Below, piece after piece: positions 50,301-59,639 of a stretch of DNA of 64,000 nt. Positions within the stretch are counted from its first letter, which is position 1, and every line of letters starts with the position of its first letter. The DNA is from Streptomyces canus (GTDB lineage Bacteria; Actinomycetota; Actinomycetes; Streptomycetales; Streptomycetaceae): positions 4,933,501 to 4,997,500 of the forward strand of contig NZ_JAUSYQ010000002.1 of the NCBI RefSeq assembly GCF_030816965.1, written 5' to 3'. The position numbers were made by a program, and so were the translations under genes. The notes beneath the pieces were generated by a model, which was given only the letters and a program-made list of their open reading frames with translations, did no database searches and had not been told where the DNA came from.

Positions 50301-50774
50301 ATGGCACCGAACATTGCTACCAACAAGGCCGTCTCGCTGGACGAGCTGCTGGAATTCGTACGGCCCCGGCACCGGGCGATCCTGCTGACGCGGCGGGGGG
50401 ACGGGTCACCGCAGGCCTCGCCGTTGACCTGCGGGGTGGACGACTCCGGGCGGATCGTCGTCTCGACGTACCCCGAGCGGGCCAAGACGCGGAACGCGAA
50501 GCGGGATTCCCAGGTCAGCGTGATCGTGCTGAGCGACGACTGGAACGGACCGTGGGTGCAGGTCGACGGGACCGCGGAGGTCGTCGACTCGCCGGAGTCC
50601 GTGGAGCCGTTGGTGGAGTACTACCGGAACATCGCCGGAGAGCATCCCGACTGGGACGAGTACCGGGCGGCGATGGTGAAGCAGGGCAAGTCGATCATTC
50701 GGGTGACCCCGGTGCGGTGGGGCCCTGTGGCGACGGGCGGGTTTCCTGAGCGGTTGGCTTCGCCGGACGCCTGA
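50301..50774 (+). CDS. PPOX-class flavin/F420-binding oxidoreductase
   Basis: 157 residues. Split-barrel family: 'VRPRHRAILLTRRGDGSPQA', 'SPLTCGVDDSGRIVVSTYPE', 'RAKTRNAKRDSQVSVIVLSD' and 'GPWVQVDGTAEVVDSPES'. Relatives named PPOX class F420-dependent reductases use F420 or FMN. ATG 50301 is four bases after the methyltransferase stop, and TAGGCT six bases upstream could serve a leaderless transcript. Confidence 0.87.
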   Translation: MAPNIATNKAVSLDELLEFVRPRHRAILLTRRGDGSPQASPLTCGVDDSGRIVVSTYPERAKTRNAKRDSQVSVIVLSDDWNGPWVQVDGTAEVVDSPESVEPLVEYYRNIAGEHPDWDEYRAAMVKQGKSIIRVTPVRWGPVATGGFPERLASPDA

Positions 50775-50794
50775 GGGGCCCTGCGCCGGCGCAC

Positions 50795-51556
50795 CTAAGC
50801 GGGCCCGACCATCGCCTCGATTCCCTTGATCAACAGGTTCAGGGCGAACGTGAAGTCCCTGTCCCTCATCTCCTCCACCGTGTCGCCTCCCCTCGCCGTC
50901 ATGATCTCCTCGTTCTCCTTGAGGATCTCCGCGGCGCCGGGAGCCCGGGTGGCCGTGGTCATGGCGTGGCGGAAGTAGGCCTCCTGGGTCATGCCGGCCT
51001 GGGCGGAGCGGGCGATGAAGTGGCCCTCGATGGTGCCGAAGCCGTAGACGAACTGGAAGACGGCGGAGATCGCGCCCGTGATGCCGTGTGCGGGCAGACC
51101 GGTCTTGCGGATGACCCGGTGCACGATCCGGGAGAGCGCCAGGGAGTTGGGGCCGATGTTGAGGAAGGTGCCGGCCAGCGGTGAGACCCAGGGGTGCCGG
51201 ACCAGCAGGCTCCGGTACTCCTTGGCCACCGTGCTCAGTTGGTCCCGCCAGTCCTCGTCGGCCTCCGGGTCCGGCAGTTGCAGTTCGCCGAAGGCCGCGT
51301 CCAGGGCGAGTTCGAGGAGGTCGTCCTTGGTGTCGACGTACCAGTAGACAGACATCGCGGTCACGTTCAGCTCGGCGGCCAGCCGCCGCATGGAGAACTT
51401 GGCCAGTCCTTCGGCGTCCAGGAGACGGACCGTCACCTCGGTGATCCGGTCCCGGTCCAGTCCGGACGGCTGCCCCCCGCCACGCCCGCTCCGGCGCACC
51501 TTGCCCTCCAGCCACACACTGGTCCGACTCGAGGCCTTCTGGCCTGCGTTAGGCAT
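50795..51556 (-). CDS. TetR-family repressor next to an MFS exporter
   Basis: 253 residues. HTH 'LDRDRITEVTVRLLDAEGLA', 'KFSMRRLAAELNVTAMSVYW', 'YVDTKDDLLELALDAAFGEL' and a TetR_C_1-type ligand domain. ATG 51554-51556 follows GAAAGGTGCGCC; a longer frame exists but is low-quality. It lies 112 bp downstream of the MFS gene on the same strand and is the likely regulator of it. Confidence 0.88.
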   Translation of the reverse strand: MPNAGQKASSRTSVWLEGKVRRSGRGGGQPSGLDRDRITEVTVRLLDAEGLAKFSMRRLAAELNVTAMSVYWYVDTKDDLLELALDAAFGELQLPDPEADEDWRDQLSTVAKEYRSLLVRHPWVSPLAGTFLNIGPNSLALSRIVHRVIRKTGLPAHGITGAISAVFQFVYGFGTIEGHFIARSAQAGMTQEAYFRHAMTTATRAPGAAEILKENEEIMTARGGDTVEEMRDRDFTFALNLLIKGIEAMVGPA

Positions 51557-51668
51557 GGCGCACCTTTCGAGTACATCCGTCCACTTGCAAAAGATGCTAG
51601 GCCTTACCGGGGCGCGAGCCGTATCAATGGACGGCTCCGCCGCGTGGGCGCGACCAGCCACGACGGAC

Positions 51669-53183
51669 TCACACCCGCCGACGGCCCGAAGCTCCGAGCT
51701 CCTGGGCTCCCTCTGCCCGCTCAGCCCGCCGCAACAACACCGCGGCGACCACTCCGCCCAGCAACACAGCGCCCGCCCCCACCAACTGACTGCTCTCCAG
51801 GCCGGAGGCGAACGCCTCGGTGATCCGCGCCCGCTCCTGTGCCGAGCCCGCATGCGCCAGCGCCGCCGGCAAGGACGCCGCCGCCACCGAGACCAGCGCC
51901 GCGAAGCGGGAGTTCAGCACGGCGCCCAGCACCGCGACCCCCAGCCCCTGCCCGAACTCGGCGAGCGTTCCGTTGATACCGGCCCCCACCCCCGCCTTCT
52001 CCGGAGGTATCGCGCTCATGACGGCGTTGGCCATGGCCGGCATCGCGAAGGCGACCCCGGCGCCCATGACGATCAGGCCGGCCAGCATGCCGCCGTACCC
52101 GTGACGGCCGAGCACGGCGATCGCCGCGAGGCCCACGGCCAGACAGGTCATCCCGAGGGCGATGGTGAGCGGTGTGCCGGCCCTCGGCAGGAGCTTCGCG
52201 CTGATCCCGGTGAGGTTGAGGGCGACGATGGTGAGGGCGAACGGCGCCGTCCGCAGTCCGGCCTCCAGCGGGTCGTATCCGAGGACGAACTGCAGGTGCT
52301 GCGTGAGCAGGAAGAGCGAGCCCGCCATGCCGAAGGCGACGAGGATCGCGCCCGCGACGGCCCCGGTGAACCGCTGGTTGCGGAAGAAGTGCAGGTCCAG
52401 CATGGGGTACGGGGCGCGCAGTTCCCATACGGCGAACCCGGTCATCACCACGGCTCCGACCGCGGCGGAGGTGAGGGTGGTGGCGGAGGTCCAGCCGTGG
52501 TCCGGGCCAGAGATGATCGCGTAGACGAGGCTCGTCATGCCGATCGTGGAGAGCAGTGCGCCGAGCAGGTCGGGGCGGTCGCCCTGCGGGTTCTTGGACT
52601 CGGGTACCAGGGCCAGGACGGCCACCAGGCCGATGGCCGCGACCGGGATGTTGACGAGGAAGATCGCGCCCCACCAGAAGTGGTCGAGCATCACGCCGCC
52701 GAGCAGCGGTCCTACGGCGAAGCCGAGCGAGTTGACCGTCGACCAGAGGCCGATCGCCTTCACGCGTTCGCTGTCGTCGAAGATCTGGACCACGACGGCG
52801 AGCGTGGTGGTGATGAGGAGCGCACCGCCGACGCCCATGCCGGCGCGGGCCGCGATCAGCTGTTCGCTGGTGGTGGCGAGACCGGCCACCAGGGAGCCGA
52901 GGCCGAACAGGGCCAGGCCCGCCATCAGCAGCTTCTTGCGGCCGTAGCGGTCGGCTGCGCTGCCCGCGGTGAGCAGCAGACCGGACTGCACCAGCGAGTA
53001 CGCGTTGATCATCCACTGGATGTCGGAGGTGGCCGCGCCCAGTTCCCGGGTGAGCGAGGGGATCGCGACGTTCAGGACGGTGTTGTCGAGCAGCACGGTC
53101 AGCTGCGCGAGACAGATGACGCCGAGTATCAGCCAGCGCTGGGGGTGGCCCTGGGAGACGGTGACGGGAGCGGGAGCTGACAT
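51669..53183 (-). CDS. DHA2-type MFS drug exporter
   Basis: 504 residues with 14 predicted helices. 'LAQLTVLLDNTVLNVAIPSL' (DHA2 motif D1), 'GSAADRYGRKKLLMAGLALF' (motif A), 'GLWSTVNSLGFAVGPLLGGV' (motif C). The C-terminal tail is basic. ATG 53181-53183 is seven bases from TACGGT, suggesting leaderless expression. Proton-driven export of a hydrophobic drug is expected; the TetR gene follows it. Confidence 0.9.
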   Translation of the reverse strand: MSAPAPVTVSQGHPQRWLILGVICLAQLTVLLDNTVLNVAIPSLTRELGAATSDIQWMINAYSLVQSGLLLTAGSAADRYGRKKLLMAGLALFGLGSLVAGLATTSEQLIAARAGMGVGGALLITTTLAVVVQIFDDSERVKAIGLWSTVNSLGFAVGPLLGGVMLDHFWWGAIFLVNIPVAAIGLVAVLALVPESKNPQGDRPDLLGALLSTIGMTSLVYAIISGPDHGWTSATTLTSAAVGAVVMTGFAVWELRAPYPMLDLHFFRNQRFTGAVAGAILVAFGMAGSLFLLTQHLQFVLGYDPLEAGLRTAPFALTIVALNLTGISAKLLPRAGTPLTIALGMTCLAVGLAAIAVLGRHGYGGMLAGLIVMGAGVAFAMPAMANAVMSAIPPEKAGVGAGINGTLAEFGQGLGVAVLGAVLNSRFAALVSVAAASLPAALAHAGSAQERARITEAFASGLESSQLVGAGAVLLGGVVAAVLLRRAERAEGAQELGASGRRRV

Positions 53184-53186
53184 GCC

Positions 53187-53217
53187 GTACACCGTAGAAC
53201 GGTTCCCATACGCTGTA
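53187..53217. promoter_or_regulatory. Possible TetR operator at the MFS promoter
   Basis: GTACA (53187-53191) and TGTAC (53213-53217) flank the inner dyad GAACGGTTC (53197-53205), just upstream of the MFS start. Binding by the adjacent TetR is an inference. Confidence 0.45.
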
Positions 53218-53240
53218 CAACAAACTTTCCGCCACGGACA

Positions 53241-53283
53241 GGGCGGAGGGGCGGCGACCCGCGCGGTCGCCGCCCCTCCGCCC
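53241..53283. terminator. Perfect 19-bp stem hairpin
   Basis: GGGCGGAGGGGCGGCGACC (53241-53259) and GGTCGCCGCCCCTCCGCCC (53265-53283) are exact complements around a five-base loop. It lies between the MFS promoter and the end of the glycosyltransferase gene (stop at 53299) and terminates the latter's operon. Confidence 0.88.
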
Positions 53284-53298
53284 TGATCCGGTCCTACG

Positions 53299-55518
53299 TC
53301 AGCCGCTCGCCTTCTGGGTGAGGTCGTAGAAGGTGGCCGAACCGACCGTCACCTTCTTGAAGGTGGCCTCGACCCACGAGGTGATCTGCGAGGACGTACC
53401 GCTGCTGCTGCCGCCCATGCCGCCGCCGGAGCCGCTGGAGATGAAGTAGTGGACCTTTCCGTCCGCCACGTATTCCTTGAACTGGGCCAGCGTCGGGGAC
53501 GGGTCGGTGCCGTTGAAGCCGCCGATCGCCATGACGGACTCGTCGGTGGCGAGCTGGTAGCTCGCGGCGTTCTGGGCGCCGATCGCGGCCGCCGCCCAGG
53601 TGTAGTCGTCCGCGTCGGCCTTCAGCAGCTTCTTGGCCTCGGCGGAGACGGTCGCGCCGTTGAGCAGGCCGCCGACACCGCCGCCACCGCCCATGCCGCC
53701 GTCACCCGTGGTGCCGCCGGGCATGCCGCCCTGCTGGTTCCGGGTGTTGCCGTTGCCCTGGGTGTTGCCGTTCTGGCCGGGCATCCCGCCGCCGAAGCCG
53801 CCGGTACCGCCCGTGCCGCCGCCCGGGAAGCCCTGGCCCTGCTGACCCTGGCCCTGGGTGGTGCCGTTGCCGTTCTGGGTCTGGCCGCCCGGGCCGCCGG
53901 TGCCGCCGCCGAAGCCGCCGCGGCCGCCGCCACCGGGACCGCCGCCCATCATGCTCGCGCCCGCGGGACCGGCCGTCGGGATGGACCCGGTGTGCGCGGA
54001 GTTCACCGTGCTCAGCGTGTACGCCGTCGGACCGGCCAGCGCGGCCACGATGCCCAGGGCCGCGGCACCGAGCGCCAGCTGCCGGCCGAGCCTGGCCACG
54101 AAGATCAGGCCGAGCGCGGCGACCAGGCCGCCGGTCAGGACCAGCCACTTCAGCCAGGGCAGGTAGTCGGGGGTGCGGTTGAGGAGGACGTACCCCCAGG
54201 CCGAGGCCGCCACGACGGAGGCCGCGAGGGTGAGCGAGGCCCACATCTCGGCGCGCTTCTCCCACAGGATCCCGGTGCCCATGCCGACCACGGCGGCGAT
54301 GTAGGGGGCCAGGGCGATCGTGTAGTACTGGTGGAAGATGCCCGCCATGTAGCTGAAGACCACCAGGGTGATCAGCAGCGAGCCGCCCCAGACGAGGAAC
54401 GAACCGCGGGTCACCGACGTCCGCTGAACCTTGCGCGTCGCCACCAGGCCCGCGACCAGCAGGATCAGCGCGGCCGGCAGCAGCCACGAGATCTGGCCGC
54501 CGATCTCGGAGTTGAACATCCGGTTCCAGCCGGTCTCGCCCCACTGGCCGGTGCCGCCGGCGCCGCCACCGCCGCCGACACTGCCCGTCTCCTCGCCGTT
54601 CAGACGGCCGAGGCCGTTGTAGCCGAAGGTCAGCTCGAGGAAGGAGTTGTTCTGCGAGCCGCCGATGTAGGGGCGGGAGGAGGCGGGCCACAGTTCGACG
54701 ATCGCGACCCACCAGCCGCCGGAGACGATCAGGGCACCGGTAGCGGCGGCCAGTTGGCCAAAGCGCTTCTTCAGGGACACCGGCGCGCAGACCGCGTACA
54801 CGATCGCCAGCGACGGCAGGATCAGGAAGGCCTGGAGGGTCTTCGCGAGGAACGCGAAGCCGATCGCGACACCCGCCCACACCAGCCACTTCGTCTTGCC
54901 GTCCTCGATGGCCCGGACGACGAAGTAGCAGGCCAGCGCCATCAGCAGGGCCAGCATGGCGTCCGGGTTGTTGAACCGGAACATCAGCGCCGCGACGGGG
55001 GTGAGCGCGAGCACGGCGCCCGCGATCAGACCGGCCCCGGGGCTGAACCGGCGGCGCACGGACGCGTAGACGACGGCGACCGTGCCGACGCCCATGAGGA
55101 CCTCGGGGCCGAGGATCGTCCACGCGTTCAGGCCGAAGATCCTGGCCGCGATCTCCATCGGCCACAGGAAGGCCGAGGGCTTGTCGACGGTGATGGCGTT
55201 GCCCGCGTCCAGCGAGCCGAAGAACATCGCCTTCCAGCTCTTGGTGCCGGCCTGGACGGCCGCCGAGTAGAAGGAGTTGGCGTAGCCGGAGGCGCTCAGG
55301 TTGGAGAAGTAGAGCGCCGCGGTGGCGAGCAGCAGGCCCCAGAAGGCCGGGCGTGCCCAGCGCGGGTCCTCCGGGCGGCCGCGCCACAGTCTGTGCGCGA
55401 GGGGCTGTTGGGGTTCGCCGGACTCGGGGGCCGGGGGAGCGACCGGCGCCTCGGGGGCCGTCGCCGCCGGACCCCACCCGGAACCCTGCTGGGTCGGATG
55501 GTCGGTCTGCGTGGTCAT
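53299..55518 (-). CDS. GT39-type membrane glycosyltransferase (YkcB-like)
   Basis: 739 residues. Multi-span ArnT/PMT-like glycosyltransferase using lipid-linked sugars: 'WKAMFFGSLDAGNAITVDKP' (catalytic Asp loop), 'MLALLMALACYFVVRAIEDG' and about 11-12 helices to residue ~500. A Gly/Gln/Asn-rich segment (about 525-625: 'GGRGGFGGGTGGPGGQTQNG' and similar) links to a conserved extracytoplasmic C-terminal domain ('LKADADDYTWAAAAIGAQNA', 'MAIGGFNGTDPSPTLAQFKE') known from YkcA/B. Its ATG overlaps the TGA of the GT2 gene by one base (TGATG), so the two are coupled. Likely adds a sugar to a cell-envelope polymer. Confidence 0.87.
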   Translation of the reverse strand: MTTQTDHPTQQGSGWGPAATAPEAPVAPPAPESGEPQQPLAHRLWRGRPEDPRWARPAFWGLLLATAALYFSNLSASGYANSFYSAAVQAGTKSWKAMFFGSLDAGNAITVDKPSAFLWPMEIAARIFGLNAWTILGPEVLMGVGTVAVVYASVRRRFSPGAGLIAGAVLALTPVAALMFRFNNPDAMLALLMALACYFVVRAIEDGKTKWLVWAGVAIGFAFLAKTLQAFLILPSLAIVYAVCAPVSLKKRFGQLAAATGALIVSGGWWVAIVELWPASSRPYIGGSQNNSFLELTFGYNGLGRLNGEETGSVGGGGGAGGTGQWGETGWNRMFNSEIGGQISWLLPAALILLVAGLVATRKVQRTSVTRGSFLVWGGSLLITLVVFSYMAGIFHQYYTIALAPYIAAVVGMGTGILWEKRAEMWASLTLAASVVAASAWGYVLLNRTPDYLPWLKWLVLTGGLVAALGLIFVARLGRQLALGAAALGIVAALAGPTAYTLSTVNSAHTGSIPTAGPAGASMMGGGPGGGGRGGFGGGTGGPGGQTQNGNGTTQGQGQQGQGFPGGGTGGTGGFGGGMPGQNGNTQGNGNTRNQQGGMPGGTTGDGGMGGGGGVGGLLNGATVSAEAKKLLKADADDYTWAAAAIGAQNAASYQLATDESVMAIGGFNGTDPSPTLAQFKEYVADGKVHYFISSGSGGGMGGSSSGTSSQITSWVEATFKKVTVGSATFYDLTQKASG

Positions 55519-57005
55519 CAGGAGTTCCTCGGGTCGGTGTCGGTCGGGCGCACCGGCTGCAACTGCACGGTGGCGTCCCTCCAGGAGCGCTGCTCCGCGG
55601 CTTCACCGGCGCGGAACTCGGTTGTCTCGTACGGCGACTGCGGCGCCGTGGCGTACTGGTGGTGCGGGGTGAGGCGCTGGGGCAGCGGCGCGTACGGCTG
55701 CTGGGTGGCGTAGGTCGGCGAGGACGGGGTGTGGCCGGCCACCACCGTGGAGCGGGGCTGGTCGTCGTCGCGGTCGGGGAAGACCCAGGCCCGGAAGAGC
55801 AGGAAGCGCAGCACGGTCGCCGCGAGGTTGGCGGCGATCAGCACCGCCAGCTCGGTGGAGTGCGCGGGGTCGCTGCTGGCCGCGTTGAGCGCGGCGAGCG
55901 AGCCGCTGGTCAGCGCGAGGCCGATACCGAAGACGACCAGGCCCTGCGCCTGGTGCCGGACGGCGCCGCCCCGCCCGCGCACCCCGAAGGTCAGGCGCCG
56001 GTTGGCGGCGGTGTTGGCGACCGCGGAGACCAGCAGGGCCAGCGCGTTGGCGATCTGGGAGCCGCCGAACTGGCGGAAGGCACTGTAGAGCACCAGGTAG
56101 AAAAGGGTCGACAGACCGCCGACGACACAGAACCCGACGAGCTGGCGGGCCAGCCCCTTGGGCACGTCCTGGATCTCGCGGTCGCGCGGGTCGTCGCCGA
56201 ACGGCCGGGCGATGCGGTCCAGCGGCAGCGATCCGCTCGCCAGGGCCTTGCCCACCCGCCACACCCCCTTGAGGTCCTCGGTCGCCGTCTTCACGATGTG
56301 GACGGTGGAGTCGGGGTCGTCGACCCAGTCGACAGGCACTTCGTGGATACGAAGGCCCGCGCGCTCGGCGATGACCAGCATCTCGGTGTCGAAGAACCAG
56401 CCGGTGTCCTCGACGAGCGGCAGCAGGACCTGCGCCACGTCCCGCCGGATGGCCTTGAAGCCGCACTGCGCGTCGGAGAAACGGGCCTGGAGGGAGCCGC
56501 GCAGGATGAGGTTGTAGGCGCGGCTGATGAACTCGCGCTTGGGGCCGCGCACGACCCGGGAGCTGCGGGCGAGCCGGGAGCCGATCGCCAGGTCGGAGTG
56601 GCCCGAGATCAGCGGGGCCACCAGCGGCAGCAGGGCGTTGAGGTCGGTGGACAGGTCCACGTCCATGTAGGCCAGGATCGGGGCGTCCGAGGCGGACCAG
56701 ACGGTCCGAAGGGCCCGGCCGCGGCCCTTCTGCTCCAGCCGGAAGGCCTTGACCTCCGGGATCTCCGCCTCCAGCCGCTGCGACACCAGGGGAGTGGTGT
56801 CCGTCGACGCGTTGTCCGCGATGGTGATGCGGAACGCGTACGGAAACGTGCGCTTGAGGTGCTCGTGCAGTCTCAGCACACACGGCTGGAGGTCCTTCTC
56901 CTCGTTGTAGACGGGGATCACTACGTCCAGGACAGGCGTACCGGCGTCGCCGGCCGGGAGGTGCTCCCGCGCCGGCAGGGTGCCGGGAGAAGAGTCGGTT
57001 CGCAT
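55518..57005 (-). CDS. GT2 polyprenyl-phosphate glycosyltransferase fused to GtrA (YkcC-like)
   Basis: 495 residues. GT2 domain (about 25-260): 'VLDVVIPVYNEEKDLQPCVL', 'DNASTDTT', 'YMDVDLSTDLNALLPLVAPL' (DxD) and 'DAQCGFKAIRRDVAQVLLPL'. GtrA-like membrane domain (about 300-430): 'VGFCVVGGLSTLFYLVLYSA', 'FGGSQIANALALLVSAVANT'. Makes a polyprenyl-phosphate sugar and probably flips it for the GT39 partner, as in B. subtilis ykcBC. A Pro/Gln-rich tail ends the protein. ATG 57003-57005; 14 bp after the kinase stop. Confidence 0.88.
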   Translation of the reverse strand: MRTDSSPGTLPAREHLPAGDAGTPVLDVVIPVYNEEKDLQPCVLRLHEHLKRTFPYAFRITIADNASTDTTPLVSQRLEAEIPEVKAFRLEQKGRGRALRTVWSASDAPILAYMDVDLSTDLNALLPLVAPLISGHSDLAIGSRLARSSRVVRGPKREFISRAYNLILRGSLQARFSDAQCGFKAIRRDVAQVLLPLVEDTGWFFDTEMLVIAERAGLRIHEVPVDWVDDPDSTVHIVKTATEDLKGVWRVGKALASGSLPLDRIARPFGDDPRDREIQDVPKGLARQLVGFCVVGGLSTLFYLVLYSAFRQFGGSQIANALALLVSAVANTAANRRLTFGVRGRGGAVRHQAQGLVVFGIGLALTSGSLAALNAASSDPAHSTELAVLIAANLAATVLRFLLFRAWVFPDRDDDQPRSTVVAGHTPSSPTYATQQPYAPLPQRLTPHHQYATAPQSPYETTEFRAGEAAEQRSWRDATVQLQPVRPTDTDPRNS

Positions 57006-57019
57006 GTGAACGACTCTGG

Positions 57020-58666
57020 TCAAGCCCCCTGTTGCACCCATATGGCGGCGCTGTGCTGTGCCTGTGAGTGCGATTGCCAGTTGGTTTCGGGCGCCGGATG
57101 CGGGGTCACGGGACCGACAGCGGGCAGGTGCACGGTGAACACGGTGCGCCCGGGAACGCTGTCGACGGTCACGGCGCCGCCGTGCGCGGTCGCGACGGCC
57201 TGCACGATGGCGAGGCCGAGACCCGTCGAGCCGGAGGCACGCGAGCGCGAGGAGTCACCGCGCGCGAACCGTTCGAAGACGTGCGGGAGCAGGTCGGACG
57301 GAATGCCCTGACCGTTGTCCTCGACGTCCACGCACATCCAGGGGCCGCGCCGCTGGATCCGCGCCGTGACGGTCGTGCCCTCCGGGGTGTGTTTGCGGGC
57401 GTTGCCGAGCAGGTTGATGAGCACCTGCTGGAGACGGGCCGCGTCACCGGAGACGAGGGCGGGTTCGTCGGGCAGGTCCAGGCGCCAGTTGTGGTCCATG
57501 CCGGCCGCTCGGGCGTCACTGATGGTGTCCACGACGAGCGGGATGAGGTCGGTCTGCTCGAACTGAAGCGGCCGCCCGGCGTCCAGGCGCGCGAGCAGCA
57601 GCAGGTCCTCCACGAGCAGCGTCATCCGGCCCGCCTCGGACTCGATACGGCCCAGGGCGTGCCGGGTGTCGGGGCCGACCTCCTCCCTGCCGCGTCTGGT
57701 GAGTTCGGCGTACCCGCGGATGGAGGCGAGCGGGGTCCGCAGCTCGTGGCTGGCGTCGGCCACGAACTGGCGTACCCGCATCTCGCTCTGCTGGCGGGCG
57801 TGCAGGGCGCCGTGGACGTGGTTCAGCATCCGGTTCAGCGCGGCGCCGACCTGCCCGACCTCGGTGTGCGGGTCGCACTCCGACTCGGGCACCCGCTCGC
57901 TCAGATTGACCTCACCGGTGTGGAGTGGCAGTTCGGAGACCCGGGTGGCGGTGTTGGCGACCTTGCGGAGGGGGCGGGTGGCGAGCCCGACCAGGACGTA
58001 ACCGGCGATGACGGCGGCGCCGAGACCGGCGGCGGTGACGCTGATCTCCACGAGGATCAGGGTGTCGATGGTGGCGTCTACGTCCGTGGTGGGGAGGGCG
58101 ACGTAGTAGGCGGAGGTGTCGTTGCTGGAGTACCGGACGAGGTAGTCACCGATGCCCGGCAGCTCGACCTTGTGCTGCTTGTTGTCCTTGGGGACCGCGT
58201 TCAGCACCTTGATCTGGGCGGCCGTGAGGTTCTCGGCGCTCATCGTGAAGTTCTGGTCGGAGTCGGACTTCACCCCGCGCTTGGCGTCGGTGATCTTGCC
58301 CTTCTCCACCTTGGCCGCGATCGTGCCGTCCGGCCCCGGGCCGGTGACGAACTTGGCGGGGGTGTTCTGCTGGTCGGCCTGCGCGCCGCGCTGGCCGTTC
58401 TTGTCGTCACCATTGCCGTTGTCGCCGTTCGCGAACTTCCCGGGCGGGAAGTCGCGCGGCGCCGCCCGTGACGAGGCCTCGTTCAGCTTGCCGCTCAGCT
58501 GGTCGTACAGATGGGACCGCAACGCCAGTGTCGTCACGGTGCCGATCACCGAGCAGACCACGGCGATCAGCACCACCGACGCGACGACGAGCCGCGTCCG
58601 CAGCGTGCGCGGCTTGCCTGCTCGCCCTGCTCGCTTCTGCGCCCGCGGCCGTCGTCGCCCGCTCAT
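57020..58666 (-). CDS. Sensor histidine kinase of an OmpR-type system
   Basis: 548 residues. TM1 about 25-49, an extracytoplasmic domain (50-200, with an Asn/Asp/Gly-rich stretch), TM2 about 203-228, HAMP, then the H-box 'ADASHELRTPLASIRGYAEL' with His307, N-box 'INLLGNARKHTPEG' and G-box 'VEDNGQGIP' / 'GSTGLGLAIVQAVATAHGG'. Autophosphorylates and drives the coupled regulator (ATGA overlap at 58663-58666). The glycosyltransferase pair follows 14 bp downstream, so it is likely a target or co-transcribed. Confidence 0.92.
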   Translation of the reverse strand: MSGRRRPRAQKRAGRAGKPRTLRTRLVVASVVLIAVVCSVIGTVTTLALRSHLYDQLSGKLNEASSRAAPRDFPPGKFANGDNGNGDDKNGQRGAQADQQNTPAKFVTGPGPDGTIAAKVEKGKITDAKRGVKSDSDQNFTMSAENLTAAQIKVLNAVPKDNKQHKVELPGIGDYLVRYSSNDTSAYYVALPTTDVDATIDTLILVEISVTAAGLGAAVIAGYVLVGLATRPLRKVANTATRVSELPLHTGEVNLSERVPESECDPHTEVGQVGAALNRMLNHVHGALHARQQSEMRVRQFVADASHELRTPLASIRGYAELTRRGREEVGPDTRHALGRIESEAGRMTLLVEDLLLLARLDAGRPLQFEQTDLIPLVVDTISDARAAGMDHNWRLDLPDEPALVSGDAARLQQVLINLLGNARKHTPEGTTVTARIQRRGPWMCVDVEDNGQGIPSDLLPHVFERFARGDSSRSRASGSTGLGLAIVQAVATAHGGAVTVDSVPGRTVFTVHLPAVGPVTPHPAPETNWQSHSQAQHSAAIWVQQGA

Positions 58667-59403
58667 GAGGCGGCGGGCTTGATCAGGTAGCCGGCTCCGC
58701 GCCGGGTGTGGATCATCGGCTCACGTCCCGCGTCGATCTTCCGGCGCAGGTAGGAGATGTAGAGCTCGACGACGTTGGCCTGGCCGCCGAAGTCGTACGA
58801 CCACACACGGTCGAGGATCTGCGCCTTGCTGAGCACCCGCCGGGGGTTGCGCATGAGGAAGCGCAGCAGTTCGAACTCGGTCGCGGTGAGGTGGATGTTC
58901 TCTCCGGCGCGCGAGACCTCGTGGCTGTCCTCGTCGAGGGTGAGGTCACCGACGACCAGCACGGAGTCGCTGCGGCGGTCGGCGGCACCGGAGCGGCGGA
59001 TGAGGCCGCGCAGCCTGGCCACGACCTCTTCGAGGCTGAACGGCTTGGTGACGTAGTCGTCGCCACCGGCGGTGAGCCCGGCGATGCGGTCCTCGACGGC
59101 GTCCTTCGCGGTCAGGAACAGCACGGGCACGTCCGGCAGGTCACGGCGCAGCCGGCCGAGGACGGCGAGGCCGTCCATGTCCGGCAGCATCATGTCCAGG
59201 ACGACGGCGTCGGGCCGGAACTCCCGCGCGGTCTGGACGGCCCCGTGGCCGTCTCCGGCACTCCGGATCTGCCATCCCTCATAGCGAAGGGCCATGGACA
59301 GCAGTTCGGTGATCGACAGCTCGTCGTCCACCACAAGCACTCGGACGGGGCTCCCGTCCGGCCTCAGCAGTTCGGTGCGCCCCTGGGGCGAGGTCGTGGT
59401 CAT
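58663..59403 (-). CDS. OmpR/PhoB-type response regulator
   Basis: 246 residues from ATG 59401-59403. Receiver: D26/D27, phospho-Asp70 in 'DAVVLDMMLPDMDG', T98 and K120 in 'DYVTKPFS'. Winged helix: 'HEVSRAGENIHLTATEFELL' and 'ILDRVWSYDFGGQANVVELY'. An in-frame ATG lies at 59415 and others further up; 59403 fits the family start. Its stop overlaps the kinase start (ATGA). Confidence 0.92.
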   Translation of the reverse strand: MTTTSPQGRTELLRPDGSPVRVLVVDDELSITELLSMALRYEGWQIRSAGDGHGAVQTAREFRPDAVVLDMMLPDMDGLAVLGRLRRDLPDVPVLFLTAKDAVEDRIAGLTAGGDDYVTKPFSLEEVVARLRGLIRRSGAADRRSDSVLVVGDLTLDEDSHEVSRAGENIHLTATEFELLRFLMRNPRRVLSKAQILDRVWSYDFGGQANVVELYISYLRRKIDAGREPMIHTRRGAGYLIKPAAS

Positions 59404-59639
59404 GGCGAACACCATGTCGGGGCCCCCTGAGAGCATCCTTTCCGCCATCTGTGATTTCCCTGAGAAACGCACAGGAGGCTCTCAGGGAACCCCTGGGGAA
59501 TCCCTTGTTCGACGGAGCGGACGAGGCACCCGCCCGAGACTCCGACCACCACCGCACACCTGCCCAGTGCTCCCTTCAGGTGGAGGTGTAGGGCATCCTC
59601 GCCCCGGCGCCCCGTAGGGGCGCAGCGCCACTGCTGAAG

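Noticed and set aside
53449..55713. 754-codon plus-strand open frame opposite the GT39 gene
   Set aside because: Low-complexity Gly/Arg/Ala sequence mirroring the codons of the real membrane protein.
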